DNA from: Pseudazoarcus sp963975885 | Lineage (GTDB): Bacteria > Pseudomonadota > Gammaproteobacteria > Burkholderiales > Rhodocyclaceae | DNA: 64,000 bases | Assembly: GCA_963975885.1 (NCBI GenBank) | Contig: CAXBIS010000007.1 | Location: 62,001 to 126,000 of the forward strand | Direction of reading: 5' to 3' | Part shown: positions 49,623-59,904 of the stretch, piece by piece | Layout of the letters: each line of letters opens with the position of its first letter | Position numbering within the stretch: position 1 is the stretch's first letter | The notes under the pieces: model-generated | What the model was told of the DNA's origin: nothing | The model's database searches: none | Seen by the model: the letters and a program-made list of their open reading frames with translations, nothing else | Made by a program: the position numbers and the translations under genes

Positions 49623-49810
49623 GCGGACATTTCGTGCCTAGTTTGTCCGCATCGCAGCGGGCAAGATGGACGCCCAGTGAGAAGACGGGCGACGCGCCCC
49701 GGTGCGGGAACACCGCGGCGCGCCCCGAACATGCAGGATGAGCTGCAAGCCGGCAAGGCCCGCCACCCAGGTACCAGGGCGGAGCCAAGCCTACATGCAA
49801 AAGGCTTGCA
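49623..49810 (+). other. Leader region before com with hairpins
   Basis: Three stems are visible: GCGGACA/TGTCCGC (49623-49650 region), a GC-rich one around CCGGTG/CACCGCGG near 49700-49718, and CAAGCC (49786-49791) with GGCTTG (49803-49808). The last encloses AAAAGG just before com ATG 49811, and could hide its ribosome site. The first stem may end tailspike transcription. No gene is seen. Confidence 0.5.
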
Positions 49811-50011
49811 ATGGATGAAATACGGTGCGGCGGCTGCCGCAGGTTGCTCGGTCGAGGCCGAGCGGCAGAGCTTCAGATCAAGTGCCCGCGCTGCGGGACC
49901 ATGAACCAGTTCTTTCATAACCAGAAGGCCATCGAGCCTCCCGCGCGCGCGACACGATCGCCCGGAGGATCTATCGATGACAGGCCCCATCATCCCGTGG
50001 ATCGGCGGTAA
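49811..50011 (+). CDS. com: Com-like zinc-finger translational regulator
   Basis: 66 residues. MDEIRCGGCRRLLGRG and the following ELQIKCPRCGTMNQFFH match Mu Com, with zinc ligands C6, C9, C25, C28. Mu Com opens an RNA hairpin that blocks translation of the DNA modification gene mom. Here the next gene is an adenine methyltransferase that starts inside com (35-base overlap), so Com probably regulates that enzyme instead. The com leader itself is hairpin-rich. Confidence 0.85.
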   Translation: MDEIRCGGCRRLLGRGRAAELQIKCPRCGTMNQFFHNQKAIEPPARATRSPGGSIDDRPHHPVDRR

Positions 50012-50768
50012 GCGCCGCCTCGCCGACCGTCTGCTGCCGCACTTTCCTGCCCACCAGTGCTACGTCGAGCCGTTCGCGGGCGGCGCGGCGCTGTTCTTCC
50101 TGCGGCCCGCACCGGCCGAGGTGGAAGTGCTCAACGACATCAACGGCGAGTTGGTGAATCTGTACCGGGTGGTCAAGTGCCACCTCGAGGAGTTCGTCCG
50201 GCAGTTCAAGTGGGCGCTGTCCTCAAGGCAGGTGTTCAAATGGCTACAGGACACCCCGGTCGAGACGCTCACCGACATCCAGCGCGCGGCGCGCTTCTAC
50301 TACCTGCAGCAGTCCGCCTTCGGCGGCCGTGTCCAGGGCCAGAGCTACGGCACCGCCACCACCGCACCGCCCGGCCTGAACCTGCTGCGCATCGAGGAGA
50401 CCCTCTCAGCCGCGCACCTGCGCATGGCCAACGCCTACATCGAGAACCTGCCCTGGCAGGAATGCCTGCGCCGCTACGACCGCGCCCACACCTTCTTCTT
50501 CATGGATCCGCCCTACTGGGAAACCGAGGGCTACGGCGTGGAGTTCGGCTTCGAGCAATACGAGGAGATGGCCGATCTGCTCGCCCAACTGGACGGCAAG
50601 GCCATCGTCACCTTGAACGATCACCCGGACATCCGCCGGATATTCGACCGCTTTCACATCGAGTCGACCGACATCCGCTACACCGTCGGAGGCGGCAGCG
50701 GCGTCGAGCGGCGCGAGGTGATCATCTTCAGTTGGGACACCCATGCCGAGCCGGCAGGGCTTTTCTGA
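49977..50768 (+). CDS. D12-class DNA N6-adenine methyltransferase
   Basis: 263 residues from ATG 49977 after a CGGAGGAT site. MTGPIIPWIGGKRRLADRLL (AdoMet-binding start), VEPFAGGAALFF (motif I) and FFFMDPPYWE (motif IV DPPY) are intact, with the order of the D12/Dam class. It would methylate adenines in phage and host DNA, probably GATC-like, to avoid restriction. It lies at the right tip where Mu has mom, giving a Com-Dam pair as seen in some Mu-like phages. Only 83 bases remain to the phage end. Confidence 0.88.
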   Translation: MTGPIIPWIGGKRRLADRLLPHFPAHQCYVEPFAGGAALFFLRPAPAEVEVLNDINGELVNLYRVVKCHLEEFVRQFKWALSSRQVFKWLQDTPVETLTDIQRAARFYYLQQSAFGGRVQGQSYGTATTAPPGLNLLRIEETLSAAHLRMANAYIENLPWQECLRRYDRAHTFFFMDPPYWETEGYGVEFGFEQYEEMADLLAQLDGKAIVTLNDHPDIRRIFDRFHIESTDIRYTVGGGSGVERREVIIFSWDTHAEPAGLF

Positions 50769-50810
50769 CGCGAAAATTTGTTGCGCGGGATGCAAGTCGG
50801 CGCGATGCCA

Positions 50811-50851
50811 AATATCTCGCAAATCGTTGTCAATTATCGCGCGCGGCTACA
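50811..50851. repeat. Right end of prophage with two transposase-site-like motifs
   Basis: Read inward from 50851 the tip is TGTAGCCGC, then GCGATAATT at 12-20 and GCGAGATATT at 32-41. The same motifs occur at matching offsets at the left end in opposite orientation. The TG tip is the usual Mu-type terminus. Confidence 0.7.
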
Positions 50852-50852
50852 G

Positions 50853-52454
<1,602 letters not shown>

Positions 52455-52593
52455 GAACGTCTCCTGCAGCGTTGTATGCCATATGAGTGGCGACGAGGAG
52501 CCGGGCGGAATGGTTGCGCGCGCAAGTGCTTATGCATCAGAACACCCGGACGAGGCGGCCGGGGGTGGCCGCGAGCCAGCGATCAGTGGCGGG

Positions 52594-53424
52594 TCAGCGC
52601 CACTGTGCGTGGAAATGGTGGACCGGGCCGTGGCCGTGTCCGACATCGAGTGCGCCGGAGGCTGCGATCGCGCGCAACAGGTAGTCACGCGCGCCGCGTA
52701 CCGCGGCCTCGACGCCGTTCGCGTCGCCAGCCGTTTGCGGCAGCAATGCCGCGATCGCGGATGAGAGCGTGCAGCCGGTGCCGTGGGTGTTCTTGGTTTC
52801 TATGCGTTGGGCGTGCATCTCGATCATGCGGTCGCCGTCGAAGAGCAGGTCGACCAGATCGCCGCCGGGCAGATGGCCGCCCTTGAGCAGTACCCAGCGC
52901 GCGCCCGAGGTGGGCAGCAGATCGCGCAGACGCTCGGCCGCGCGACGCATGTCCTTGACCGAATCCGGCGTGCCGGACTCGAGCAGCACAGCGGCTTCGG
53001 GAAGGTTGGGTGTGATCATGAAGCTGCGCGGCAGCAGCGCTTCGCGCACCATCGTGACGGCCTCGCGCGCGAGCAGATGGTCGCCGCTCTTGGCCACCAT
53101 CACCGGATCGCACACCACGAACGGCGCATCGAAATGTTCGAGACGTTCGGCCACGGTGCGCACGATCTCGGCCGTGCCCAGCATGCCGAGCTTGACCGCG
53201 TGGATGTCGACGTCGGCGAACAGGGTGTCGATCTGCAGACGCAGGAAATCGGTGGGCGGGATGTGTACGCCGCTCACCGTCTTCGTGTTCTGGGCCGTGA
53301 GCGCCGCGATCACCCCGCAGCCGTAGGCGCCCAGCGCCGAGAAAGCCTTGAGGTCGGCCAGCACACCGGCGCCGCCGGAGGGGTCGACGCCGGCGATGCT
53401 GACAACGTTCGGGATGCGGCTCAT
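52594..53424 (-). CDS. thiD: Hydroxymethylpyrimidine (phosphate) kinase
   Basis: 276 residues from ATG 53424 with a GGAG site. The ribokinase-fold signatures are clear: VVSIAGVDPSGGAGVLADLK at the start, VVCDPVMVAKSGDHLL in the middle, and KNTHGTGCTLSSAIAALLP with the catalytic Asp/GTGC anion hole near the end. It phosphorylates HMP and HMP-P from ThiC for coupling with the thiazole. It sits below a TPP riboswitch and 139 bases before thiC, so both form a thiamine operon. It can still use salvaged HMP in the lysogen. Confidence 0.93.
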   Translation of the reverse strand: MSRIPNVVSIAGVDPSGGAGVLADLKAFSALGAYGCGVIAALTAQNTKTVSGVHIPPTDFLRLQIDTLFADVDIHAVKLGMLGTAEIVRTVAERLEHFDAPFVVCDPVMVAKSGDHLLAREAVTMVREALLPRSFMITPNLPEAAVLLESGTPDSVKDMRRAAERLRDLLPTSGARWVLLKGGHLPGGDLVDLLFDGDRMIEMHAQRIETKNTHGTGCTLSSAIAALLPQTAGDANGVEAAVRGARDYLLRAIAASGALDVGHGHGPVHHFHAQWR

Positions 53425-53499
53425 TGCGCGCACTCCGGCGAAGCGGTGGCGCGAATACGTGCGGAAAGGGAAAGAGAGAGCAGGTGGGTCATGCGCGTT

Positions 53500-53575
53500 T
53501 TCCTACGCCGGTGCTAACCGGATCAGGTTCCAAGGGTATTTTCTCAGCCCGCTCAAGCGCGCGGGCACCCCCAAC
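53500..53575 (-). promoter_or_regulatory. TPP riboswitch (THI element)
   Basis: On the minus strand: GGGGTGCCC, then GGGCTGAGA, ATACCCTTGGAACCTGATC, and GGTTAGCACCGGCGTAGG, all in the order of the thiamine pyrophosphate aptamer. It lies about 75 bases before thiD and shuts the thiD-thiC operon when TPP is high. No second element precedes thiC. Confidence 0.93.
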
Positions 53576-53659
53576 GATTTTCGTGATCCTAGCGCAGCCA
53601 CCCGGCGCAAACAACCACACAGATCAAGATTTGGTGACAAGGGTTCGGGGACGCGCCTC

Positions 53660-54241
53660 CTACGCCTCCCACGCACCGCTCAGCGCCACGACGCCGAGCA
53701 CGGCGAACAGCACCGCGGCGATCGCGTGCACCAGCCGCACCGGCATGCGGTGGGCCAGGCGGTCGCCGACGAGCACTGCCGGCACGTTGGCGATCATCAT
53801 GCCCAGCGTGGTGCCCAGCACCACCGCCACGAAGGCTTCGTACTGTGCGGCCAGCGCGACGGTGGCGACTTGCGTCTTGTCGCCCATCTCCGCCAGGAAG
53901 AAGGCGACCGTGGTGGTGGCGAACACGCCCATGCCGTTCTTGACCTGCACTTCGTCGGCATCGAGCTTGTCGGGAATCAGGATCCACACGGCCATTGCGA
54001 GAAAGCCCAGACCCAGCACCCAGCGCAGCAGATCGGGTCCCAGCACCTGGGTGAGCCAGGTGCCGAGCGCGCCGGCGCAGGCATGGTTGGCAATGGTCGC
54101 CACCAGGATGCCGAACACGATCGGTCCGGTGCGTCGATAGCGCGCGGCCAGCATGAAGGCCAGCAACTGTGTCTTGTCGCCGATTTCGGCCAAGGCGACG
54201 ATGCCGGTGGAAACAAGAAAGGCGTCGAAGGCGAGAGTCAT
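53660..54241 (-). CDS. GDT1/UPF0016 family (MneA-like) cation exporter
   Basis: 193 residues from ATG 54241. The two hallmark motifs EIGDKTQLLAFMLAARYR and EMGDKTQVATVALAAQYE lie in two repeats of three membrane helices each. Family members export manganese or exchange Ca/Mn for protons in the inner membrane. It stands alone, divergent from the carbonic-anhydrase-like gene; I saw no Mn riboswitch upstream. An upstream in-frame start is unlikely because it lacks a hydrophobic start. Confidence 0.9.
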   Translation of the reverse strand: MTLAFDAFLVSTGIVALAEIGDKTQLLAFMLAARYRRTGPIVFGILVATIANHACAGALGTWLTQVLGPDLLRWVLGLGFLAMAVWILIPDKLDADEVQVKNGMGVFATTTVAFFLAEMGDKTQVATVALAAQYEAFVAVVLGTTLGMMIANVPAVLVGDRLAHRMPVRLVHAIAAVLFAVLGVVALSGAWEA

Positions 54242-54412
54242 GGAGTTGCCGGACGGGGCGCGTCGCGCCAATTCTTCGGATGCCGGCACGTCGCCGCCTT
54301 GCGGGCGTTGCGTGCATTGAGGCGCGCGCATTGTATCGTCGGCGCGGGGCTAAAGAAACTTGCGAACGGGGCCGTTGTAGTGTCGGATACCGGATCACCA
54401 GCAGGCACTTCA

Positions 54413-55720
54413 ATGCCCCTTGTCTCGCGCCTTGTCGCCCCAGCAATCGTTGTCTTATCGCTGCTCGCCGACCCCGTCGCCGCCGAGGGCTGGGTCACGA
54501 TCGCGCGCGACAACGCACGTCAGGTGCAGATCGACCGCGACGCGATCATCCAGTCCGATGCCGGTACGCGCGTGGCCTGGGCACGCATGCTGCTCGGCGA
54601 CGAGGAGGCCGAGCGGCTCGGCTACGTCGCCGTACATGCGCTCAACCGCTACGACTGCCGCAACCGCAGCTTCATCCCGGTGCGTCGCCGCTATCTGGAC
54701 GCACGCAACATCATCGTGCGCGAGGAAGAAATCGCGGATCAGACGCCGCGTCAGGTCGCACCGGGTGGTGTCGATGACCGCTTGTGGCGCGAGGTGTGCC
54801 GACCGCCGAGCACGGCCGATCTGATGGAACTCGCACTGGAGGCCGAGCGTACGGCGCGTGCGGCCGAAGAACAGGTGCGTGAGGAGACCGCGCCGCAGCC
54901 GACAGAGCCGGACCCTGGCCTCGAGCGCAGCGCGCCCGTCTCCGGGCCGGCGCGGCTGGGCTCCGGGCCCCGTGGCGACGCCGCGGCGACGCGTACCGTG
55001 TCGAGGCCGGCAGCGCCGGATCCGCTGGCACCGCGTCATCCGCCGATCGAATGGAGCTACGAAGATCTGACCGGACCCGAGATGTGGGGGCGGCTGCGAC
55101 CGGACTGGACGGACTGCCGCGACGGCCGGCGCCAGTCGCCGATCGACCTTCACTCCGCGCTTGCCGTCAATCTCGAGGCGCCGCAGTTCGATTACCGGCC
55201 CAGCTATTTTCGCGTGATCGACACCGGGCGGCTGCTGCGCATCCATGCGGGTGAGGGTCTGGGTGCGGTCCTGCGCGGCGAACGCTACGAATTGATCTAC
55301 ATCGAGGTGCACCGTCCGGGCGAAGCGCGCGTGGACGGCCGCATCCACGATCTGTCAGTGGATCTGCACCATCGTGCGCCCGACGGACGCATGGCCGTGG
55401 TTTCGGTGCAGTTCGAGGCCGGTAACGACGATCATCCGGTGCTTGCCGAGTGGCTCGCCAGCCTGCCGCTGGAGCGCGGCGGCCAGTATGCGCCCCAGCG
55501 CACGGTCGATCTTTCAACCTTGATTCCCGATGATCGCTCGCACTTTCTGTACAGCGGTTCGCTGACCGTGCCGCCATGTACCGAGGGCGTGCTCCGCGTG
55601 GTCTTCAAGCAGCCCATGCAAGTGTCGTGGGAGCAGCTCGGCGTGATCGCCCGCCTGCACCCGCCCAGCGCCCGCCCGTTGCAGCCGACCTATGACCGGC
55701 GGGTGCTGGAGTCGAGGTGA
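54413..55720 (+). CDS. Exported alpha-carbonic-anhydrase-like protein with extra N-terminal domain
   Basis: 435 residues from ATG 54413; a signal peptide (LVAPAIVVLSLLADPVAA) is followed by a 90-residue domain like surface-adhesin E (GWVTIARDNARQVQIDRDAI, LNRYDCRNRSFIPVRRRYLD), a charged Pro/Ala linker, then an alpha-CA fold from residue 210 (WSYEDLTGPEMWGRL, RQSPIDLHSA, LYSGSLTVPPCTEGV). The zinc ligands in QFHFH and LHLVH of true enzymes read IEVH and VDLHH: E298, H300 and D317 replace His, His, His. Catalysis of CO2 hydration is doubtful; a binding role is likely. Confidence 0.8.
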   Translation: MPLVSRLVAPAIVVLSLLADPVAAEGWVTIARDNARQVQIDRDAIIQSDAGTRVAWARMLLGDEEAERLGYVAVHALNRYDCRNRSFIPVRRRYLDARNIIVREEEIADQTPRQVAPGGVDDRLWREVCRPPSTADLMELALEAERTARAAEEQVREETAPQPTEPDPGLERSAPVSGPARLGSGPRGDAAATRTVSRPAAPDPLAPRHPPIEWSYEDLTGPEMWGRLRPDWTDCRDGRRQSPIDLHSALAVNLEAPQFDYRPSYFRVIDTGRLLRIHAGEGLGAVLRGERYELIYIEVHRPGEARVDGRIHDLSVDLHHRAPDGRMAVVSVQFEAGNDDHPVLAEWLASLPLERGGQYAPQRTVDLSTLIPDDRSHFLYSGSLTVPPCTEGVLRVVFKQPMQVSWEQLGVIARLHPPSARPLQPTYDRRVLESR

Positions 55721-55749
55721 CGGTCAGGGCCGGGGGGGCGCGAGTGGGC

Positions 55750-56943
55750 TCATTGCCTGGCCCCTCTCACCGCGAGCGCATAGGTGACGGTCGCCGCGGC
55801 CATCAGTACGACGAACAGTGCGGCCATGCGCACGTAGCTCTCGCCAGCGCCGATCAGCATGGCCACCGCGAGCGGGGCGGCGGCCTTGGCGAAAAAGGCC
55901 GGCTGGGCCAGCCGGCCCATCAGAGTGCCGTAGGCTTCGCGCCCGAACAGTTCCGCCGGAACCGTGCCGCGCACGATGCTGAGCACGCCGTTGGCCAGCC
56001 CGTAGGCGCATGCTGCCGCGAAGGCCAGGATTGGCGCAGTGCCGGCGAGCAGCAGCATCAGCATCGCCAGTCCCATCGTCACCAATGAGGCAAGCCCTAC
56101 GCGCACTGCCGGCAGCTTGCGTGCGAAGGCGAATTCCAGCATCCGTCCGGCGACCTGCATCGGCCCGATCAGCGACGCTGCCGCCACCGCTGCACCGTCG
56201 CTCAGCCCGCTGGCGCGCAGCGCGCCGACCACATGCGCGGCCATGCCGGACACCACGAAGGCGGCCAGCGTGAACGCGCTGGCGAGCCACAGCAGTTGCC
56301 GCTGCTGAGCGGCGCTGGCTTCGGACGAGATCGGGAGCGTGACGGCGGCCTTTTCCTCCCCGCGCGCTCGGGGCAGCAGCAGATGCAGTGGCAGGCAAAG
56401 CGTCAGATGCAGCACGGCGAACACCCAGAAGGCCGTGCGCCAGCCGGCCAGACCTTCAATCCACCACGTCAGCGGCCAGAACACGGTGCTCGCCAGTCCG
56501 CCCATCAACGTCAGCGCGGTCAGCGCCTGACGGTAGCGGTTGCCGGAAAACTGCGACAGCGTCGCAAATGCGGCGTCGTACAGGTTGGCCGCCATCGCCA
56601 GTCCAGCGACGACCCAGCCGGCGAACAGCAGCAACGGTCCGTCCGCCACGGCGATCAGCGTCATCGCGAGCGCTGCCAGCAGCGAGCCCCCCGCCATGAC
56701 CCGCCCGCCGCCGATGCGGTCGATGGCGCGACCCACGGTCGGCGCGACCAGTCCCGAGAAACCCAGTCCCAGCGAGAAGGCGCCAAATACCAGCCCCTGG
56801 CTCACGCCCAAGTCCGCCGAGATTGCCGGCGCGAGCACCGCGATGGCATAGGTCAGCGTGCCCCAGGCCACGATCTGGGTCAGCCCCAGCATGGCGACGG
56901 CGCCCCACAAGGGGGTGGAGTGCGAAACGGATGGCGGGCTCAT
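55750..56943 (-). CDS. MFS transporter
   Basis: 397 residues from ATG 56943 (MSPPSVSHSTPLWGAVAMLG); an ATG ten codons upstream is alternative. Twelve hydrophobic helices are visible, with MFS motif A-like (FSGLVAPTVGRAIDRIGGGR) after helix 2. Its closest relatives are probably uncharacterised inner-membrane MFS exporters of the YfcJ/NarK-like kind. Substrate unknown. Convergent with the carbonic-anhydrase-like gene and divergent from the imelysin cluster. Confidence 0.82.
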   Translation of the reverse strand: MSPPSVSHSTPLWGAVAMLGLTQIVAWGTLTYAIAVLAPAISADLGVSQGLVFGAFSLGLGFSGLVAPTVGRAIDRIGGGRVMAGGSLLAALAMTLIAVADGPLLLFAGWVVAGLAMAANLYDAAFATLSQFSGNRYRQALTALTLMGGLASTVFWPLTWWIEGLAGWRTAFWVFAVLHLTLCLPLHLLLPRARGEEKAAVTLPISSEASAAQQRQLLWLASAFTLAAFVVSGMAAHVVGALRASGLSDGAAVAAASLIGPMQVAGRMLEFAFARKLPAVRVGLASLVTMGLAMLMLLLAGTAPILAFAAACAYGLANGVLSIVRGTVPAELFGREAYGTLMGRLAQPAFFAKAAAPLAVAMLIGAGESYVRMAALFVVLMAAATVTYALAVRGARQ

Positions 56944-57012
56944 GCGCGGCGGCTGAATGCGGCGGAAACGCATCGTAGCGCGTCATCCGGCAGGAGGGGG
57001 TGGCGCGCATCG

Positions 57013-57031
57013 AAATGAGAATGCTTCCTAC
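57013..57031. promoter_or_regulatory. Possible Fur site before imelysin operon
   Basis: AAATGAGAATGCTTCCTA matches the left half of the Fur consensus (AATGAGAAT) with a weaker right half. It lies about 60-75 bases before the first imelysin start, a fitting place for iron control. Confidence 0.4.
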
Positions 57032-57088
57032 TTCTGTGGTACGCTGCGATGCGTTCCAATCGGGCGCCCGCCGCGCCCCCACCTGGAG

Positions 57089-58369
57089 ATGTCAAAGCCG
57101 ATGTTCGCCGTTTCTGTTCGTGGGATCGCCACCGCCGCCCTGTTGCTGTGCACGACCACTTCCTTCGCCGACGAGCGCCGTGCCGTCGTCGAGCACTATG
57201 CCGATCTGGCCGAAGCCATGTATGCCGATTCGCTCTCGGCCGCGCGCGAGCTGCAGGCCGCTGTCGGGGCGCTGACCGCGTCGCCCTCGGCCGACTCGCT
57301 CTCCGCCGCGCGCGATGCCTGGCTGTCGGCACGCGAACCGTACCAGCAGACCGAGGTCTTCCGTTTCGGCAATCCCATCGTCGACGACTGGGAAGGCAAG
57401 GTGAATGCGTGGCCGCTCGACGAAGGGCTGATCGACTACGTCGACGCTTCCTACGGCACGGCGTCGGACGAGAATCCGCTATATGTCGCCAATGTGGTCG
57501 GCAATACCGAGATCCACCTCGGCGCGGATGTGGTCGATACCCGTGAGATTACCAAGACGCTGCTCGCCGAGCGCCTGCACGAGATCGGCGGCGTCGAGGC
57601 CAACGTCGCCACTGGCTACCACGCTATCGAGTTCCTGTTGTGGGGCCAGGATCTGAACGGCAACGAAGCTGGCGCCGGCGAGCGTCCCTGGACCGATTAC
57701 GCGCGCGATGAGCAATGCACGAACGGCCACTGCGATCGCCGTGCGAGCTATCTCGAGACCGCCACCGAACTGCTGATTGACGATCTCGAATGGATCGTCG
57801 CGCAATGGGGCGAGAGCGGCGACGCGCGCCGCGCCGTCACGCAAGACCCGTCGCGTGGTCTGTCGATGGCCTTGACCGGACTGGGCAGCCTGTCCTACGG
57901 CGAACTGGCCGGCGAGCGCATGAAGCTCGGCCTGATCCTCGGCGACCCGGAAGAGGAGCACGACTGCTTCGCCGACAACACCCACAACTCCCACTACTAC
58001 AACGTCGTGGGCATGCGCTCGGTGTATCTGGGCGAGTACGAACGTCGTGACGGCAGCGCCCTCCAGGGGCCCTCGCTGTCATCGCTGACTGCCGCCGGGG
58101 ATGGTGCGCTGGACGCCGAGATGCGCATGCGTCTGGCGGGCAGCCTGAACGCGATGAGTGCGATCAAGGCCCGTGCCGAGGCCGGCGAAGCCTACGACCA
58201 GCTCATCGCCGCCGGCAATGCCGAGGGCAATGCGCTGATCCAGGCCGCGATCGATGCGCTCACCGAGCAGACCCGCAGCATCGAGCGCGTCGTTTCGGCA
58301 CTTGAGCTGCAACCCATCGCGGTCGAAGGATCGGACAGCCTCGACAATCCCGAGGCGGTGTTTCAGTAA
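57089..58369 (+). CDS. Imelysin-family periplasmic iron-uptake protein
   Basis: 426 residues from ATG 57089; a second ATG at 57101 could be used. A signal peptide (MFAVSVRGIATAALLLCTTT) is followed by two helical repeats of the imelysin fold. The hallmark GxHxxE motif is intact in GYHAIEFLLWGQD near residue 180. Similar proteins bind iron or help its uptake; the old peptidase label is not well supported. It heads a four-gene cluster: imelysin, DUF1111, imelysin, DUF1513. Confidence 0.9.
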   Translation: MSKPMFAVSVRGIATAALLLCTTTSFADERRAVVEHYADLAEAMYADSLSAARELQAAVGALTASPSADSLSAARDAWLSAREPYQQTEVFRFGNPIVDDWEGKVNAWPLDEGLIDYVDASYGTASDENPLYVANVVGNTEIHLGADVVDTREITKTLLAERLHEIGGVEANVATGYHAIEFLLWGQDLNGNEAGAGERPWTDYARDEQCTNGHCDRRASYLETATELLIDDLEWIVAQWGESGDARRAVTQDPSRGLSMALTGLGSLSYGELAGERMKLGLILGDPEEEHDCFADNTHNSHYYNVVGMRSVYLGEYERRDGSALQGPSLSSLTAAGDGALDAEMRMRLAGSLNAMSAIKARAEAGEAYDQLIAAGNAEGNALIQAAIDALTEQTRSIERVVSALELQPIAVEGSDSLDNPEAVFQ

Positions 58370-58402
58370 CAGGTCGGCGAAGGCCCGGTCGGCAGGAGTT
58401 TC

Positions 58403-59890
58403 ATGAAACGCAGTCTTCTTGCCGCGGCGACCCTCGCCGCGGCCTGTACGTTGGCCGCGGCGCCGGCTGGCGTCGACCCTGAGGAGGCGCGCATTGCGCG
58501 CGTCACCGCCCCGGCGACCGAGTTCGACGCTCCCGAGCCATTCGAATCCAACCCGGGCGGCGCGGCGACGGTCGACAAGGTCGTCAACACCAGTGTCTTC
58601 TCGCACCCTTCGGGCAACATGAGTTTCGAGCGCCAGCTCGATTTCCGCGTCGGCGACGGCATCTTCCGCAAGTTGTGGGTCTCGTCGCCGAGTTCCACTC
58701 GTTCCTCGGACGGTCTCGGTCCGCTGTTCAACGCCCGTTCGTGCCAGTCCTGCCACCTCAAGGACGGCCGCGGCGCGCCGCCCGTCGGCGACGAGGAGGC
58801 GGTGTCGATGTTCCTGCGCCTGTCGATTCCGCCGCAGGACGCGGCCGACCGCGAGGTGCTCGCGACGCGACGTGCCAGCGTGATCCCCGAACCGACCTAC
58901 GGTGCCCAGCTGCAGAACTTCTCGGTGCAGGGGGTTGCAGCGGAGGGGCGTATGCAGATCGACTACGAGGAAGTCCCGGTCGAACTCGCCGACGGCGAAA
59001 TCGTGCGTCTGCGCAAGCCGACCTACCGCGTCACCGATCTCAACTACGGCCCGATGCACCCGCAGACGATGCTCTCGCCGCGCGTCGCCTCGCCGATGAT
59101 CGGCATGGGGCTGCTCGAGGCGATTCCCGACGGGGCCATCCTCGCGCTGGCCGACCCGGACGACGTTGACGGTGACGGCATCTCGGGTCGCCCCAACTTC
59201 GTGTGGAGCGACGAGACGCAGCGCGTCGAGCTCGGCCGCTTCGGCTGGAAGGCCGGCAAGGCCGGCGTGGCCGACCAGAGTGCGCACGCGTTCGCCGGCG
59301 ACATCGGCATCTCGACCCGTCTGGCGCCGAATGCCTGGGGTGAATGCACGGCCGCACAGGCCGCATGCCGCGGTGCGCCGCACGGCCGTGATGTCGACGA
59401 GGGGGTCGAGGCCACGCGCGAGATGCTCGATCTGGTGGTGTTCTATTCGCGCAACCTCGCCGTGCCGGCGCGGCGTGATCCGGGCGCGCCGCAGGTGTTG
59501 GCCGGCAAGAAAGTCTTCTACGACGCCGGTTGCGCGAGCTGCCACGTGCCGAAATTCGTCACGCGACGCGACTCGGTCGAGCCGGAGCAGTCGTTCCAGC
59601 TGATCTGGCCCTATTCCGACCTGCTGCTGCACGATATGGGCGAAGGACTGGCCGACCATCGCCCCGAAGGCGAAGCCGACGGACGCGAATGGCGCACCGC
59701 GCCGCTGTGGGGCATCGGCCTGACCGAAGTGGTCAGCGGACACACCCAGTTCCTGCATGACGGGCGTGCGCGCAACCTGCTCGAAGCCATCCTGTGGCAT
59801 GGCGGCGAGGCGCAGGCCGCACGCGATCGCGTTGTTGCGCTGTCGACCACCGAGCGCGAGGCCCTGCTCGCGTTCCTCGATTCATTGTGA
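58403..59890 (+). CDS. Di-heme oxidoreductase-like c-type cytochrome (DUF1111)
   Basis: 495 residues. A signal peptide (MKRSLLAAATLAAACTLAAA) and two heme-binding motifs, CQSCH (about residue 114) and CASCH (about 377), with a conserved C-terminal WGIGLTEVVSGHTQFLHDGR. DUF1111 proteins are periplasmic di-heme proteins related to MauG-type peroxidases and accompany imelysin genes. It may change the redox state of iron for uptake. It begins 33 bases after the first imelysin gene. Confidence 0.9.
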   Translation: MKRSLLAAATLAAACTLAAAPAGVDPEEARIARVTAPATEFDAPEPFESNPGGAATVDKVVNTSVFSHPSGNMSFERQLDFRVGDGIFRKLWVSSPSSTRSSDGLGPLFNARSCQSCHLKDGRGAPPVGDEEAVSMFLRLSIPPQDAADREVLATRRASVIPEPTYGAQLQNFSVQGVAAEGRMQIDYEEVPVELADGEIVRLRKPTYRVTDLNYGPMHPQTMLSPRVASPMIGMGLLEAIPDGAILALADPDDVDGDGISGRPNFVWSDETQRVELGRFGWKAGKAGVADQSAHAFAGDIGISTRLAPNAWGECTAAQAACRGAPHGRDVDEGVEATREMLDLVVFYSRNLAVPARRDPGAPQVLAGKKVFYDAGCASCHVPKFVTRRDSVEPEQSFQLIWPYSDLLLHDMGEGLADHRPEGEADGREWRTAPLWGIGLTEVVSGHTQFLHDGRARNLLEAILWHGGEAQAARDRVVALSTTEREALLAFLDSL

Positions 59891-59904
59891 CGAGGACCTT
59901 CCCG

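Larger units (their letters stand above)
12479..50851. mobile_element. Transposable (Mu/B3-like) siphovirus prophage, about 38.4 kb
   Basis: It has the full set expected: DDE transposase with AAA+ partner, Mu-type head genes (portal gp29-like, terminase gp28-like, gp30-like, protease/scaffold, capsid), a lambda-like long non-contractile tail module with G/GT and tape measure, lysis genes, a Mor-type activator, and Com at the right end. Flanks are the two halves of thiC with a six-base duplication. No gene appears broken, so the prophage looks intact. Unlike in phage Mu, the transposition genes are not at the left tip: an inverted head/lysis block of 8.4 kb plus repressor-side genes lies between them and the left end. 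Confidence 0.95.

Noticed and set aside
12479..50851. Sheath, baseplate and Mu-type contractile tail genes
   Set aside because: None found; tail tube, G/GT, tape measure and hub are of the non-contractile type.
53348..54412. Upstream part of the frame of the carbonic-anhydrase-like gene
   Set aside because: It runs antisense through the TPP riboswitch and the GDT1 gene; the signal peptide begins at 54413.
54242..54412. Possible Mn-sensing riboswitch before the GDT1 gene
   Set aside because: The conserved loops of the yybP-ykoY element are not present.
58079..59800. Minus-strand open frame over the di-heme protein gene
   Set aside because: Antisense of a gene with two CXXCH motifs; typical high-GC shadow.
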